DNA of 64,000 nt from Deltaproteobacteria bacterium (lineage in GTDB: Bacteria > Desulfobacterota > Desulfomonilia > UBA1062), in assembly GCA_018434685.1 (NCBI GenBank), contig JAHDOV010000010.1, positions 62,001-126,000 of the forward strand, given 5' to 3'. This document shows positions 24,261 to 33,931 of this stretch, piece by piece. The first letter of the stretch is position 1. Each line of letters opens with the position of its first letter. The position numbers and the translations under genes are program-made. Below the pieces are notes generated by a model. It saw only the letters and a program-made list of their open reading frames with translations. It did not search any database and was not told where the DNA came from.

Positions 24261-25067
24261 ATGAATATGACTGCAGCTGACATATTTTCATCCATTGAAA
24301 AGATTCGAGCACAGGCACCGCTGGTGCACAACATCACCAACTATGTGGTCATGAACACCACGGCCAATGCCCTTCTTGCCATCGGGGCCTCTCCGGTCAT
24401 GGCCCATGCCGCCGACGAGGTTGAGGAGATGGTGAGTCTCTCCGGGGCCCTGGTCATCAATATCGGGACGTTGAGTCCGGACTGGGTCGAAGCCATGCTG
24501 TATGCTGCACGCAAGGCAAAGGAACTGGGCAGGCCCGTGGTCTTCGATCCGGTGGGTACCGGTGCCACCACATACCGCACCGGCGTGGCCCGGGAGATTC
24601 TCGAGGAGGTTTCCCCGGAGATCATACGCGGCAACGCATCGGAGATCATGGCCCTGGCAGGGTGCCGGGCTTCGACCAAAGGGGTGGACAGCACCGCGGC
24701 ATCGGACAGCGCCCTCGATGCCGCCAGGGAGCTGAACAGTCGCTATGGCAGCGTGGTGAGCGTGAGCGGAGAGATCGATCATATCGTTGACCATACGCGG
24801 GTGGCCAGGGTGAGCAACGGGCACCCCATGATGACCAGGGTCACGGGCATGGGCTGCTGCGCTACTGCGCTCAGCGGTGCGTTTGCCTGCGTGCAGGAAC
24901 CCTTCGTAGCCGCGTCAATGGCCATGGCCCTCATGGGCGTCGCCGGAGAGCTTGCCGTACAGGAATCAGGCGGACCGGGCAGCCTCCAGCTGCACTTTTT
25001 CGATGTGCTCTACCGGATAACGCTGGACGATATCGGGCGGCTGCTGAAGGTGGAGGTGACCGCGTGA
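24261..25067 (+). CDS. thiM: Hydroxyethylthiazole kinase ThiM
   Basis: A 268-residue kinase of normal length. It has PLVHNITNYVVMNTTANALLAIGASPVM, the phosphate-binding VVFDPVGTGATTYR, IIRGNASEIMALAG, and the catalytic-Cys region VTGMGCCATALSGAF. It phosphorylates salvaged thiazole alcohol for joining with HMP-PP. It overlaps thiE at GTGA. Confidence 0.95.
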   Translation: MNMTAADIFSSIEKIRAQAPLVHNITNYVVMNTTANALLAIGASPVMAHAADEVEEMVSLSGALVINIGTLSPDWVEAMLYAARKAKELGRPVVFDPVGTGATTYRTGVAREILEEVSPEIIRGNASEIMALAGCRASTKGVDSTAASDSALDAARELNSRYGSVVSVSGEIDHIVDHTRVARVSNGHPMMTRVTGMGCCATALSGAFACVQEPFVAASMAMALMGVAGELAVQESGGPGSLQLHFFDVLYRITLDDIGRLLKVEVTA

Positions 25068-25699
25068 AGGGCCTGTATCTCGTAACCGACCGGGACCTGT
25101 GCGGCGGCCGCACGCTCGACGACGTGGTGCTTCGGGCAGTCAGGGGAGGGGCCTCCTGTGTACAGCTGCGGGAGAAAAACCTCTCGACCCGTGCCTTTGT
25201 GGAGGAGGCGCTGCGCATAAAAAGGCTGCTCGAGACGTACCGCGTTCCCCTCATCATCAATGACCGCCTCGACGTGGCCCTGGCAGCAGGGGCCCATGGC
25301 GTGCATATCGGGCAGGACGACATGCCCTATGAGGCGGCCAGAAGGATCATGGGGCCTGAGGCCATAATCGGGCTTTCGGTGGAGACATGGGACGATGTGG
25401 AGCGGGCAGAAACACTCGATTGCGATTATCTGGGAGTCAGCCCGGTGTTCGAGACGCCCACCAAGACCGACACGAAGGGAAGCTGGGGGCTCGACGGCCT
25501 GGCAAAGATCAGGGCCTGTTCACACCATGTCCTGGTGGCGATCGGGGGGATAAACCTTGCCAATGCAGGCGACGTGATTACGTCCGGGGCCGACGCCGTT
25601 GCCGTGGTCTCCGCGGTCTGTGCAGCCCCGAACCCTGAGAGGGCTTCAAGGGAACTCTGTTCGCGTATTAGCTCAATCCGGGACAACGGCCATGAATGA
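25064..25699 (+). CDS. thiE: Thiamin phosphate synthase ThiE
   Basis: A 211-residue TIM-barrel enzyme. YLVTDRDL, CVQLREKNLSTR, LIINDRLDVALAAGAHGVHIGQ, YLGVSPVFETPTKTD and VAIGGINLANA are all canonical. It joins HMP-PP with thiazole phosphate. The GTG start at 25064 overlaps the thiM stop. The operon therefore encodes two non-homologous thiamin phosphate synthases, this one and the ThiN domain of the first gene. Confidence 0.95.
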   Translation: MKGLYLVTDRDLCGGRTLDDVVLRAVRGGASCVQLREKNLSTRAFVEEALRIKRLLETYRVPLIINDRLDVALAAGAHGVHIGQDDMPYEAARRIMGPEAIIGLSVETWDDVERAETLDCDYLGVSPVFETPTKTDTKGSWGLDGLAKIRACSHHVLVAIGGINLANAGDVITSGADAVAVVSAVCAAPNPERASRELCSRISSIRDNGHE

Positions 25700-26155
25700 G
25701 ATCGGAGCCGACTTCGTCTTCTTATGGCCCTAGGGTGAGAATTGCAATTATGAGTGAATCTTCTGAAGTCCCCAATGAACCTGATGGAAAGATAGTCAGT
25801 GGTGTTGATATAAGCCACAACGGGGTCGCATTACTGTTGCTGTATAAAATCAGAAGTCTCGACTCCGCGGCAGGTTTCATAGAAATGCATCGCCTGAAAT
25901 AGCTGAAGTAATGTCTCGGCCACTGCTCTGGGCAGCTCATTCATGGAAAGACTAGAGGGACTCATGGCGGATATATTAACCATTAGATGATCTCATGATT
26001 AACTGCTTATACCTGATTACAGGCATCTGAAGACAGCCTGCCCCCTATCTGTGCAGGCAGCCTCTTGCCCTTGCTCTGCCTGGGGGTTATCCTTTAACCA
26101 TAAGAAGAGCTTCGCTATTACCCTCTTGTCACATACAAAAACCAGGAGGTGCGCG
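25700..26155. other. Intergenic region after the thiamin operon
   Basis: About 455 bp with no supported gene. Short open frames have no ribosome binding site and no recognisable product. Weak inverted pairs such as CAGGCA/TGCCTG near 26055-26090 and GGTTA/TAACC near 26086-26100 are seen, none followed by a T-run. The hydrolase promoter should lie here but is not obvious. Confidence 0.5.
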
Positions 26156-26980
26156 ATGAACCGATTGACCCGGGAAAGCAGAATCAATGTTGATGAAGGC
26201 GTTGATCTATTCGTGTCTCTTAGCCCTGTGGACGACCCGAAGGCGGTGGTGATCATCGTCCACGGCCTGTGCGAACATTCCGGACGGTATGAGTACGTGG
26301 CCTCCCGGCTGAACGACTTCGGCTATGCGGTCTACCGTTATGACAACCGGGGCCATGGCCGGTCCGGGGGCGAGCCGGGATACGTGGAGGATTTTCAGCT
26401 TTTCAGCGACGATGCCGACTGGATCGTGGGCCTGGCCAGGCAGGAATACCCCAACATCCCCCGTTTCATGCTGGGCCACAGCATGGGCGGCTTCATTGCC
26501 GGTGCCTATGGCGTACGGTATCCCGGCCAGATCTCCGGGCAGGTTTTTTCCGGTCCGGCGGTCATTGTCCTGCCGATCTTTGCCGAGTATGAATCGTTCG
26601 ATTTTGACGCAGAGGGGCGAACGCTCATCTCCAATGCCCTGGGTGACATCATATCGAGAGACCGTCAGGTTGTGCAGGACTATGCAGACGACCCGCTCGT
26701 GCTCAAGGTATTCTCCACCAAGCTCATGGGAGAGGTCTTCATCAAGGGAGCCACGTGGCTCATGGACAACATGGGTGCCTACCGCTACCCGTGCTTGATC
26801 CTCCACGGCGGTGACGACCAGATCGTGCTGCCGGATGCCTCGCGCTACCTCTTTGAGCACATATCCTCGGCCGACAAGCAGCTCAAGATCTATGAGGGAC
26901 TCTACCACGAGATCCTCAACGAGCCCGAGAAAGACAGTGTCCTCGAGGATATCCGGCAGTGGATCGAGGCCCGGATCTGA
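26156..26980 (+). CDS. Alpha/beta hydrolase, monoacylglycerol lipase-like
   Basis: A 274-residue serine hydrolase. It has the oxyanion segment IIVHGLCEHSGRYEY, YDNRGHGRSGG, and the nucleophile elbow LGHSMGGFIAG (Ser about 106). The acid is in LILHGGDDQIV and the His in YEGLYHEILNE. These match the Hydrolase_4 (monoglyceride lipase / lysophospholipase) group. No signal peptide, so it is cytoplasmic. The ATG has AGGAGGT 6 bp upstream. It may feed fatty acids to the acyl-CoA genes downstream, by position only. Confidence 0.9.
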   Translation: MNRLTRESRINVDEGVDLFVSLSPVDDPKAVVIIVHGLCEHSGRYEYVASRLNDFGYAVYRYDNRGHGRSGGEPGYVEDFQLFSDDADWIVGLARQEYPNIPRFMLGHSMGGFIAGAYGVRYPGQISGQVFSGPAVIVLPIFAEYESFDFDAEGRTLISNALGDIISRDRQVVQDYADDPLVLKVFSTKLMGEVFIKGATWLMDNMGAYRYPCLILHGGDDQIVLPDASRYLFEHISSADKQLKIYEGLYHEILNEPEKDSVLEDIRQWIEARI

Positions 26981-27908
26981 CGAAAGCAACTGCTGCGCCC
27001 GGGTTGAACGGGTATGGGGGAGAAATGATTCCCTGTCCCGGCAGGCCAAGGCAAAGCTCACAGACATCGAATCCGAGTACGATGCCGATGCTGTCGACGC
27101 CCGGGTGAACCGGGAAGTCTCCCTGAAGAAGCTCATTACCGAAATCCTCTCAGGCAGGGAGGCAGCGTTTGCCGCGTATGATGCCGATGAGAATTCCTGG
27201 ATCGATGAAAATGATGCAGCCTGTGCGGGGTTCACAGGGAACGATCCACCAGCTCAACCCGGTGGCGTGAGCCATCTCATCTGATTGTACCGGATTCCCC
27301 GGCCTTAGGTTTGAAATCGTTTTTGGCACGAGATCCGGATTTAGAAGCCTCCCGGTCTCCTGAATAGTGACCGGATGCTCCTGCCCTTTTTCACAGACCG
27401 CAGGGCGCATCGTCCAGGCAGGCCGTTCCCTGTCTAATCTGTCACCTTTTCCGGGAAAGAATTCACTGTGCCCGGATCATCTTCGCGCCTGGACCAGGCG
27501 AATAAGGTTTCTTCTGTGTAACTTGCTGCCGCCGCAAAGGCTAAATCTTCTTGACAGTTGTTTTGTAAAAATATACTTTATGAAAAAGTATAGTCTTAAA
27601 AACCAGTTGTGAATGAAATACAATTACGGGAACGGGCGGATGCGGGCACTGGCAACCTCTCTGATCAGATATCCATTTTCTGGTTTCATGTCCAATGAGC
27701 TCCATCTGCGTGTCGCTGCGGCCTGACCTGACTTTGGGTGGTCATGGATGGTGCCGGGACAGGCAACCCGTTTCCGGGAGAACAGTCCAAGAGAGAGCTG
27801 TTCAATTTGTGGTATGCCGGCCGCGTTCCTTTTGCGAAGGGGTGGCTGGCATGTGGTGATTGTTTGCCACAGACAGGTCTTGGGGTATCGGCCGATGGGA
27901 GGAGGGAT
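26981..27908. other. Long intergenic region before the acyl-CoA genes
   Basis: About 930 bp. Positions 27005-27284 carry an open frame whose last 70 residues look protein-like (ESEYDADAVDARVNREVSLK) but which has no ATG with a ribosome binding site; it may be a remnant gene. Nothing is recognised at 27290-27540. A promoter/operator candidate lies at 27551-27592. The frame between 27738 and 27908 runs into the thioesterase gene but encodes no domain. Confidence 0.4.
27551..27592 (+). promoter_or_regulatory. Candidate promoter with palindromic operator
   Basis: TTGACA (27551-27556) and TATACT (27572-27577) have a 15-bp spacer. The -10 is the left arm of a perfect palindrome TATACTTT-ATGAA-AAAGTATA (27572-27592), so a bound dimeric regulator would block it. 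It lies about 320 bp before the thioesterase/acyl-CoA dehydrogenase genes. Confidence 0.45.
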
Positions 27909-28367
27909 ATGATTGACGAAAAGTACAAAGATGCCGCCGCGTTCCTGGAACAGGCAGTGCATGTCATACACGAGACCGGGGTGAAGGTGGTTGAACTGCG
28001 GGACCGCTATGCACGGATGGTCATGCCGTTCGAACCGAACATCAACCACGTGGGCATCATGTATGGCGGCTCGCTCTTTATCCTGGCCGAGTTCTCCGGC
28101 GGGGTCATCTACTATGTCTCGTTCGACCTCGCGAGGTTCTATCCCCTCGTCAAGGAGGTTTCCATCAAGTACAGGCGGCCGGCAACAACAGCGGTGACCC
28201 TCGAGGTTCAGCTGAGCGAGGAGGAGGTCAACGCAATCCAGGAGGCCGCGGAGCGAGAGGGGAAAAAGGACTGGGTCATGGACCTGGAGCTCAAGGACGA
28301 CCAGGGGCAGGTGTGCTGCATTGTCCACGGCACCTGGCAGCTCAGGAAATTCCCGGATCAAAATTAA
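27909..28367 (+). CDS. Hotdog-fold thioesterase-like protein (YiiD C-terminal type)
   Basis: A 152-residue single hotdog domain. NHVGIMYGGSLFILAEFSGG forms the central helix region and VKEVSIKYRRPATTAVTLEVQ the following strands, resembling the YiiD_C/DUF4442 group of acyl-CoA thioesterases. GGAGGGAT precedes the ATG at 27909. It is 25 bp upstream of an acyl-CoA dehydrogenase on the same strand, so it probably acts on an acyl-CoA of that pathway. Confidence 0.8.
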   Translation: MIDEKYKDAAAFLEQAVHVIHETGVKVVELRDRYARMVMPFEPNINHVGIMYGGSLFILAEFSGGVIYYVSFDLARFYPLVKEVSIKYRRPATTAVTLEVQLSEEEVNAIQEAAEREGKKDWVMDLELKDDQGQVCCIVHGTWQLRKFPDQN

Positions 28368-28392
28368 TAAAAAAATATAAAGGAGTGGCAGC

Positions 28393-30249
28393 ATGGCAAA
28401 TCAGATTTTAGACGAGAGAGACCAACAGTTTGTCCTGTATGAGATGCTTGAGGCAGACAAGCTCTGCGAGTACGAGAAGTATGCAGACTTCTCGAAAGAC
28501 ATGTTCGACATGATCCTGACCGAGGCGCAGAAGTTTGCGACCGAGGAGATCCTGCCGACCCTGGCTGAGAGCGACAAGCAGGGATGCCGGCTGGTAAACG
28601 GCCAGGTGCACGTGCCGGACTGCTTCCACAAGCCCTACAAGCTCTTCTGTGACGGGGGCTGGATCGGCATGTCAGTCCCCCCCGAAGAAGGCGGCCAGGG
28701 CTTGCCCCAGACCGTGACAACCGCGGCAGTGGACTGGTTCTATCACAACTTCTCCTTCGTTGCATATCCGTTTGCCACCGAGGGTGCCGCGCACCTCATC
28801 CTGACCTATGGCACCGAGGAGCAGAAGAGGAAGTACATGGACAAGATGCTCCAGGGCGTCTGGGGTGGCACCATGGCGCTGACCGAGCCCAATGCCGGAT
28901 CGGATCTCGGGAACATGAGCACAAAGGCCATTCGCCAGCCCGACGGAACCTTCCGGATCCAGGGCACCAAGATATTCATCACCGGCGGTGACCATGACAT
29001 GGTGGAAAACATCGTTCACCCCGTTCTCGCACGAATAGAGGGAGATCCTGCCGGTACCAAGGGAATCTCCATCTTTATCGTGCCCAAGTACCTCGTGAAC
29101 GAAGACGGCACCCTGGGCAAGCGCAATGATTATGAGATCGCCAATATCGAGGAGAAGATGGGCATCCACGGCAGTGCCACGTGCCTCATCAACTTCGGCG
29201 ACAATAATGCGTGCTATGCCGAGCTGCTCGGCGAAGAGCGTCAGGGCATGAAGATCATGTTCCAGATGATGAACGAGGCGCGCCTTGCTGTCGGTATGCA
29301 GGGGCTCTGCAGCGCATCTATCGCCTATCTGCACGCCCTGCAGTATGCAAAGGAAAGGCTCCAGGGCTCCTCTCTCATGGAGTTCAAGAACCCCGAGGCC
29401 CCGCGGGTACCCATTATCCAGCACCCGGACGTGAGAAGGATGCTGTTGTGGATGAAGTCTTCTGTGGACAGCCTGCGGGCGCTCATCTACTTCACGGCCT
29501 ACTGCTTTGACAAAGAAAAGCTCGGCGCAGACGAGGTGGAGAAGGACAAGTGGCTTGGCTTTGCCGAGATCCTTACCCCGATCGTCAAGGCCTACAGCTC
29601 GGATGTCGGGTTCAAGGTAACCGAACTCGCCATGCAGATCTACGGCGGCTACGGATTCTGCAGCGAGTACCCGGTGGAACAGTTCATGCGCGACGAAAAG
29701 ATCGCATCCATCTACGAGGGTGCAAACGGCATCCAGGCCCTTGACCTGATCGGCAGGAAGCTTGGCATGAAAAAGGGCGCCTACTTCATGGGCCTGCTCG
29801 GCGAGATGAACAACACCATTGCAAAGTATAAAGGCCTGGACGGCATTGCCACCGACGTGCAGAATGCTGTGAACAAGCTTGCCGAGATGGGGCTGTATCT
29901 TGCCACGTGCGGCAAGCAAGGAAAATTCCTGGTACCCATCAACAATGCGTACCCGTTCCTCATGATGATGGGCAAGGTGGTGTCTGCCTGGTTCCTCCTG
30001 TGGCAGGCCGGGGTTGCCCAGGAAAAGCTCGACGGTCTGACAAAAGAAGCGGGGATAGATCCTGCTGACACGGCCGCGCTGGCGGGACTCATCAAGAACA
30101 ACAAGAATGCGGCATTCTACTCAGGCAAGATCCACTCTGCCCGGTACTTCGCCAGGAACGTGCTGCCCGAGGTTGATGCTGCAGCGGTTGCCATCAGAAA
30201 CGAAGACATGTCTATTCTCGAGATCGCAGAAGAGAGCTTTGCATCGTAA
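28393..30249 (+). CDS. Acyl-CoA dehydrogenase (long, DmdC/FadE-like class)
   Basis: A 618-residue flavoenzyme. Acyl-CoA dehydrogenase N, middle and C domains cover about residues 40-460: [18 protein letters not shown] is the FAD/substrate motif and [20 protein letters not shown] carries the catalytic Glu. A C-terminal extension of about 130 residues is typical of the 600-residue class, which includes 3-methylmercaptopropionyl-CoA and aromatic-side-chain dehydrogenases. GGAG precedes the start. Chain length or branching of the substrate is unknown. A strong hairpin follows the stop. Confidence 0.93.
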   Translation: MANQILDERDQQFVLYEMLEADKLCEYEKYADFSKDMFDMILTEAQKFATEEILPTLAESDKQGCRLVNGQVHVPDCFHKPYKLFCDGGWIGMSVPPEEGGQGLPQTVTTAAVDWFYHNFSFVAYPFATEGAAHLILTYGTEEQKRKYMDKMLQGVWGGTMALTEPNAGSDLGNMSTKAIRQPDGTFRIQGTKIFITGGDHDMVENIVHPVLARIEGDPAGTKGISIFIVPKYLVNEDGTLGKRNDYEIANIEEKMGIHGSATCLINFGDNNACYAELLGEERQGMKIMFQMMNEARLAVGMQGLCSASIAYLHALQYAKERLQGSSLMEFKNPEAPRVPIIQHPDVRRMLLWMKSSVDSLRALIYFTAYCFDKEKLGADEVEKDKWLGFAEILTPIVKAYSSDVGFKVTELAMQIYGGYGFCSEYPVEQFMRDEKIASIYEGANGIQALDLIGRKLGMKKGAYFMGLLGEMNNTIAKYKGLDGIATDVQNAVNKLAEMGLYLATCGKQGKFLVPINNAYPFLMMMGKVVSAWFLLWQAGVAQEKLDGLTKEAGIDPADTAALAGLIKNNKNAAFYSGKIHSARYFARNVLPEVDAAAVAIRNEDMSILEIAEESFAS

Positions 30250-30254
30250 TCTAT

Positions 30255-30287
30255 ATCCGGGAGGGCAAGGGTATTGCCCTCCCGGAT
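30255..30287. terminator. Hairpin after acyl-CoA dehydrogenase
   Basis: A perfect 14-bp stem ATCCGGGAGGGCAA/TTGCCCTCCCGGAT with a 5-nt loop begins 5 bp after the stop. There is no T-run, so it may act with Rho or as an mRNA stabiliser rather than as a classical intrinsic terminator. Confidence 0.7.
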
Positions 30288-30479
30288 CACTCCGCCGGCA
30301 TTCGCAGCCGGCACAGCGAGCCCGGTGACAGCACCCGAGACCGGCACGCAGCTTCTCCCGGGAAATTATGACTTGTGAGAAGAGATTAAAAGTGTGAATA
30401 TCTCTGATAGGTAAACGTCTCATTGGCATAGGAGTTAACTTCACGAAGAGGTAGTGCATCTTTCCAGGGAGGTGAAACC

Positions 30480-32579
30480 ATGGAAAAGCTGTTTTACCCG
30501 GAATCAATTGCTATCATTGGGCTTTCTTCGAAGCAGTACAACATCCCCCGGATCACGCTGGAGAATCTGCTCAGGTGGGGGTATCGGGGCAGAATCTTCG
30601 GGGTCAACCCAGCCAGCGACGATGTCCATGTGGACGGGATCCGCATGTACAAGGATATCGAGGATCTGCCCGAGGTGCCGGACCTGGCCTACTGCCTGGT
30701 GCCGGCAAAGTATGTCCCCGGCATGGTGGAGCAGTGCGGCAGGTTCGGCATCAGGAGGATGGCGATCCCGAGCGGCGGATTCTCGGAATTCAGCGAGGAG
30801 GGAAAGAGGCTCGCGGATCTTACCCTGGCCAATGCCAGGAAGTATGGCGTGAAGTTCGTGGGACCCAACGGGGTCACCGTGGCAAACACTGCCAACGGTC
30901 TCTGCCTGCCCTTCGTGCCGCTCCACAAGGCGCCGCAGGGGGGCATGTCCATCATCTCCCAGAGCGGCGGGGTCTCTCTCATGATGCTGAATTTCCTGCT
31001 CGACGAAAATGTCGGCCTGGCGAAATTCGCGAGCATCGGCAACAAGCTTGACCTCGACGAGGTGGATTTTCTCGAGTACTTCGGGGAGGACCGCGATACG
31101 AAGATCATCTGCCTCTACCTGGAGAGCATGGACCGGGGGAGGGCATTCGTCGATGCTGCCCGGAAGATCGACAAGCCCATCGTGGTCTACAAATCCAACA
31201 CCACGAGCGCGGGAAAGAAGGCGGCCATGAGCCATACGGCGGCCGTGAGCAACGACGAGGACATCATCGACTCCGCGCTGGAGGCAGCAGGGGTCATCCG
31301 CATCCACAATTTCCTCGATTTCATCGCCGTTGCAAAGGCGTTCCAGCTGCCGCCCATGAAGGGCAGGCGGATCATGGTTATGAGCCCGGCAGGGGGGTTC
31401 TCGGTCATCACGGCCGATCTGTGCGAAAATGCAGGGTTCACGTTTGCCGATATGGGAGAGGACTTCTACCGGGGACTGCAGAAGTTCAGCAATGCCGGGG
31501 TGATCAAATTCTCCAATCCGCTCGATATGGGGGACATCTACGATCCCCAGCTCTCTGCCCACGTGATCTACTCGGTCATGCATTCGGACCGTGTCGACGG
31601 TGCGGTATTCGTGAGTCAGCGTCCTCAGATGCCCCAGGGCGATGACGTGTTCCACAAGATGTTTCTGACAGACCTTTCCAAGGAGACCTGGGGGACGATC
31701 CTGTCTGCCGGGAAACCCTTTGGGGTTTGCCTGTTCGGGCCCACGAGAATGATTCAGCAGACAAAGAAGTATGTGGAGTTCCCGGTCTTTAACAGCCCGG
31801 AAGAGATGGTTCATGCCCTGGCTGTGCAGATGAATTTTCACTGCCGGCGGGTAACAGACCACGCCGGCGGGTCAATGCCCTCAGGGGTAAGAATGGGTGA
31901 CGCACAGTCATGGATCGAGGCCAGAGAAGGTGATTACGGTGAGGAGACCCTCGAACTCCTCGATCTCTTCGGGGTCCCGGTTGCGCGCTCCATGGTGGCG
32001 CAGGACGAGAACAAGGCAGTGAACTGCGCCGCTGAGCTCGGCTACCCCGTGGTCATGAAGGTGGTGTCTCCCGATGCGCTTCACAAGTCGGATGTGGGCG
32101 GTGTGGTCGTTGGCGTCAAAGATGCCCGCGGCATAAAAGAGAACTTTACCGCGATCCGGGAAAACCTCCTGCGTTTCAAAGAGGAAGCCCGTTTCGATGG
32201 GGTGCGGATCCAGCAGATGGCCACGGATGGCTACGACATGTTCGTAGGCGGAAAATATGACGCCTCGTTCGGTCCGGTCGTGTTCTTCGGCATGGGGGGC
32301 ATCTACATCGAGGTGTTCAGGGATGTGGCCAACAGCCTGTGTCCGGCAGGGAGCGAAGATATCGTCAGGCGGCTCGAGAAGCTCAAGGCATTTTCGATCC
32401 TGAAAGGGCTGCGCGGGCAGGCCAAGGGGGACATTGACGCCTTCATCGACCTGGTGGTGCGGGTATCCCACCTGCTGGCCGCATTTCCCCAGATACAGGA
32501 GCTGGACCTCAACCCGGTACGGGTATTCCCTGAGGGGAAAGGGGCCATGGCCCTGGATGCACGCATGCGCATCTCTTAG
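30480..32579 (+). CDS. ADP-forming acyl-CoA synthetase (acetate-CoA ligase family)
   Basis: A 699-residue single-chain enzyme that interconverts acyl-CoA, ADP and Pi with acid, CoA and ATP. The CoA-binding domain starts SIAIIGLSSKQYNIP. The two succinyl-CoA-ligase-like domains contain SIISQSGGVSLMML and the phospho-His loop KAAMSHTAAVSNDED. The C-terminal ATP-grasp domain has VVMKVVSPDALHKSDVGGVV and ELDLNPVRVF. It could gain ATP from acyl-CoA products. GGAGG precedes the ATG, and the transporter gene begins 7 bp after its stop. Confidence 0.92.
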   Translation: MEKLFYPESIAIIGLSSKQYNIPRITLENLLRWGYRGRIFGVNPASDDVHVDGIRMYKDIEDLPEVPDLAYCLVPAKYVPGMVEQCGRFGIRRMAIPSGGFSEFSEEGKRLADLTLANARKYGVKFVGPNGVTVANTANGLCLPFVPLHKAPQGGMSIISQSGGVSLMMLNFLLDENVGLAKFASIGNKLDLDEVDFLEYFGEDRDTKIICLYLESMDRGRAFVDAARKIDKPIVVYKSNTTSAGKKAAMSHTAAVSNDEDIIDSALEAAGVIRIHNFLDFIAVAKAFQLPPMKGRRIMVMSPAGGFSVITADLCENAGFTFADMGEDFYRGLQKFSNAGVIKFSNPLDMGDIYDPQLSAHVIYSVMHSDRVDGAVFVSQRPQMPQGDDVFHKMFLTDLSKETWGTILSAGKPFGVCLFGPTRMIQQTKKYVEFPVFNSPEEMVHALAVQMNFHCRRVTDHAGGSMPSGVRMGDAQSWIEAREGDYGEETLELLDLFGVPVARSMVAQDENKAVNCAAELGYPVVMKVVSPDALHKSDVGGVVVGVKDARGIKENFTAIRENLLRFKEEARFDGVRIQQMATDGYDMFVGGKYDASFGPVVFFGMGGIYIEVFRDVANSLCPAGSEDIVRRLEKLKAFSILKGLRGQAKGDIDAFIDLVVRVSHLLAAFPQIQELDLNPVRVFPEGKGAMALDARMRIS

Positions 32580-32586
32580 GTGCAGA

Positions 32587-33783
32587 TTGTCAATATTCGA
32601 CTCCCTCAATCGGGTGCTTGCGAGGCGGTTCATCAGGGATTTCGATGATACCCGCAACAAGCTGGTGAGAATCAGGTACGGCATGTTCGCCGGGTGGTTC
32701 TCCATCGTGGTTACCTCGATCCTGTTCATCATCAGGATAACCCTGGGTGTGATGGCAGGCTCCATCTCGGTGATTGCCAACGCATTCCATGTCCTGTCCC
32801 ATCTTGCCAATTCCATCATCCTGGTGGTCACGTTCGTGGTTACCGGAAGGCCGGCCACCGCACAGAATCCCTTCGGTCATGGAAGGATGGAGCACATCGC
32901 TCCGCTCATTATGTCGATCGTGCTCTTTGTCTCGGGGTTTCAAATGGCCGAGAGCTCAGTGCACCAAGTACTCAATCCCCAAGAGGTTAACTACTGGACT
33001 GCTCTTCCGTGGATTTTGCTTGCCACGATTGTCGTCAAACAGTGGCTGAGCAGCCTGGTGGGATACCTCGGGGAACGGGTAGAGTCCCGGGCGATTCGCG
33101 CAAATGCCGCCCACCACACGATCGAGGCCGTCATGACCGGTACCGTGATCGCGGGGCTGGTAGCAGGTCATTATTTTCATCACCCGGAGATCGACGGATA
33201 TATCGGCGTGGCTGTGTCGGCATGGCTTTTGTTCCTGGGCTTTCGCAACGGCCGGGATGCCATCGTTCCCCTGCTCGGTCAGGCCCCGGGCAAGGACATC
33301 ATCGAGCGGATCCGTTCAACGGCAAGGTCTGTGGATGGTGTGGAAGACGTCCATGAGATCATCGTACACGACTATGGATCGATGTACCTCATATCGCTTC
33401 ATGCCGAAATACCAGAGACACTTGGTCCTGCCAGGATGCACGAGATAGCTGAACGGTGCGAGGACGCTCTGGGGAGGGTTTTTGGGGGCATTGCGGTATG
33501 TCATACCGACCCGCTCATGGAGAGGACTCCCGAGATCCAGGCGTTGGAGGACTCCTTCAGGATGCTGTTGAGCCAGGTCGATGGTGTAGCAGCGTATCAT
33601 GACTTCCGGGTCATTGCGGAATCACCTGAAAGGATCATCATAGCGGCTGATCTCGATGTGGACGAAGCTGTGGATGAGCCCCACCACGAGCGGATCAAGA
33701 AGGAGCTGGAACAGAAGGTTATGGATACCATACCCGGCGTCGCCTACTGCAGCTTCTACATCACCCCGAGATTCGCCTACTAG
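32587..33783 (+). CDS. CDF-family cation transporter with altered metal site
   Basis: A 398-residue cation diffusion facilitator with about six membrane helices and two C-terminal cytoplasmic repeats (VEDVHEIIVHDYGSMYLISLHAE and a second, degenerate one at residues 315-395). In helix 2 the usual HxxxD is His68-xxx-His72 (FHVLSH), and in helix 5 HxxxD reads HHTIE. Two of the four tetrahedral-site aspartates are therefore changed to His and Glu. The best start is TTG at 32587, 7 bp after the acyl-CoA synthetase stop with AGGTG upstream; no ATG lies near the conserved start. Confidence 0.85.
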   Translation: MSIFDSLNRVLARRFIRDFDDTRNKLVRIRYGMFAGWFSIVVTSILFIIRITLGVMAGSISVIANAFHVLSHLANSIILVVTFVVTGRPATAQNPFGHGRMEHIAPLIMSIVLFVSGFQMAESSVHQVLNPQEVNYWTALPWILLATIVVKQWLSSLVGYLGERVESRAIRANAAHHTIEAVMTGTVIAGLVAGHYFHHPEIDGYIGVAVSAWLLFLGFRNGRDAIVPLLGQAPGKDIIERIRSTARSVDGVEDVHEIIVHDYGSMYLISLHAEIPETLGPARMHEIAERCEDALGRVFGGIAVCHTDPLMERTPEIQALEDSFRMLLSQVDGVAAYHDFRVIAESPERIIIAADLDVDEAVDEPHHERIKKELEQKVMDTIPGVAYCSFYITPRFAY

Positions 33784-33871
33784 GCAGGGTGCCCGGGCTC
33801 CCCGGGGAGGAACGAGGGTGGCGTGCGGATATTCCCGGACAGTCTTTGACGGAATTGTTCCCAGGGAAGCC

Positions 33872-33920
33872 TTGACAGCATTGAACAGTTGTTCTAAACA
33901 GACGTTCAAAACAACTGTTC
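33872..33920 (+). promoter_or_regulatory. Promoter and TetR-type operator of the efflux operon
   Basis: TTGACA (33872-33877) and TAAACA (33895-33900) are 17 bp apart. Between and beyond them lie GAACAGTTGTTC (33883-33894), itself a palindrome, and its inverted partner AACAACTGTTC (33910-33920). They form an 11-bp perfect inverted repeat across the promoter. The TetR gene starts 12 bp later, so autorepression is likely. Confidence 0.7.
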
Positions 33921-33931
33921 AGGGGTGCTGT

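Noticed and set aside
28672-29919. 415-codon minus-strand open frame opposite the acyl-CoA dehydrogenase
   Set aside because: Shadow ORF, His/Leu/Val-rich without any motif; the plus-strand enzyme is unambiguous.
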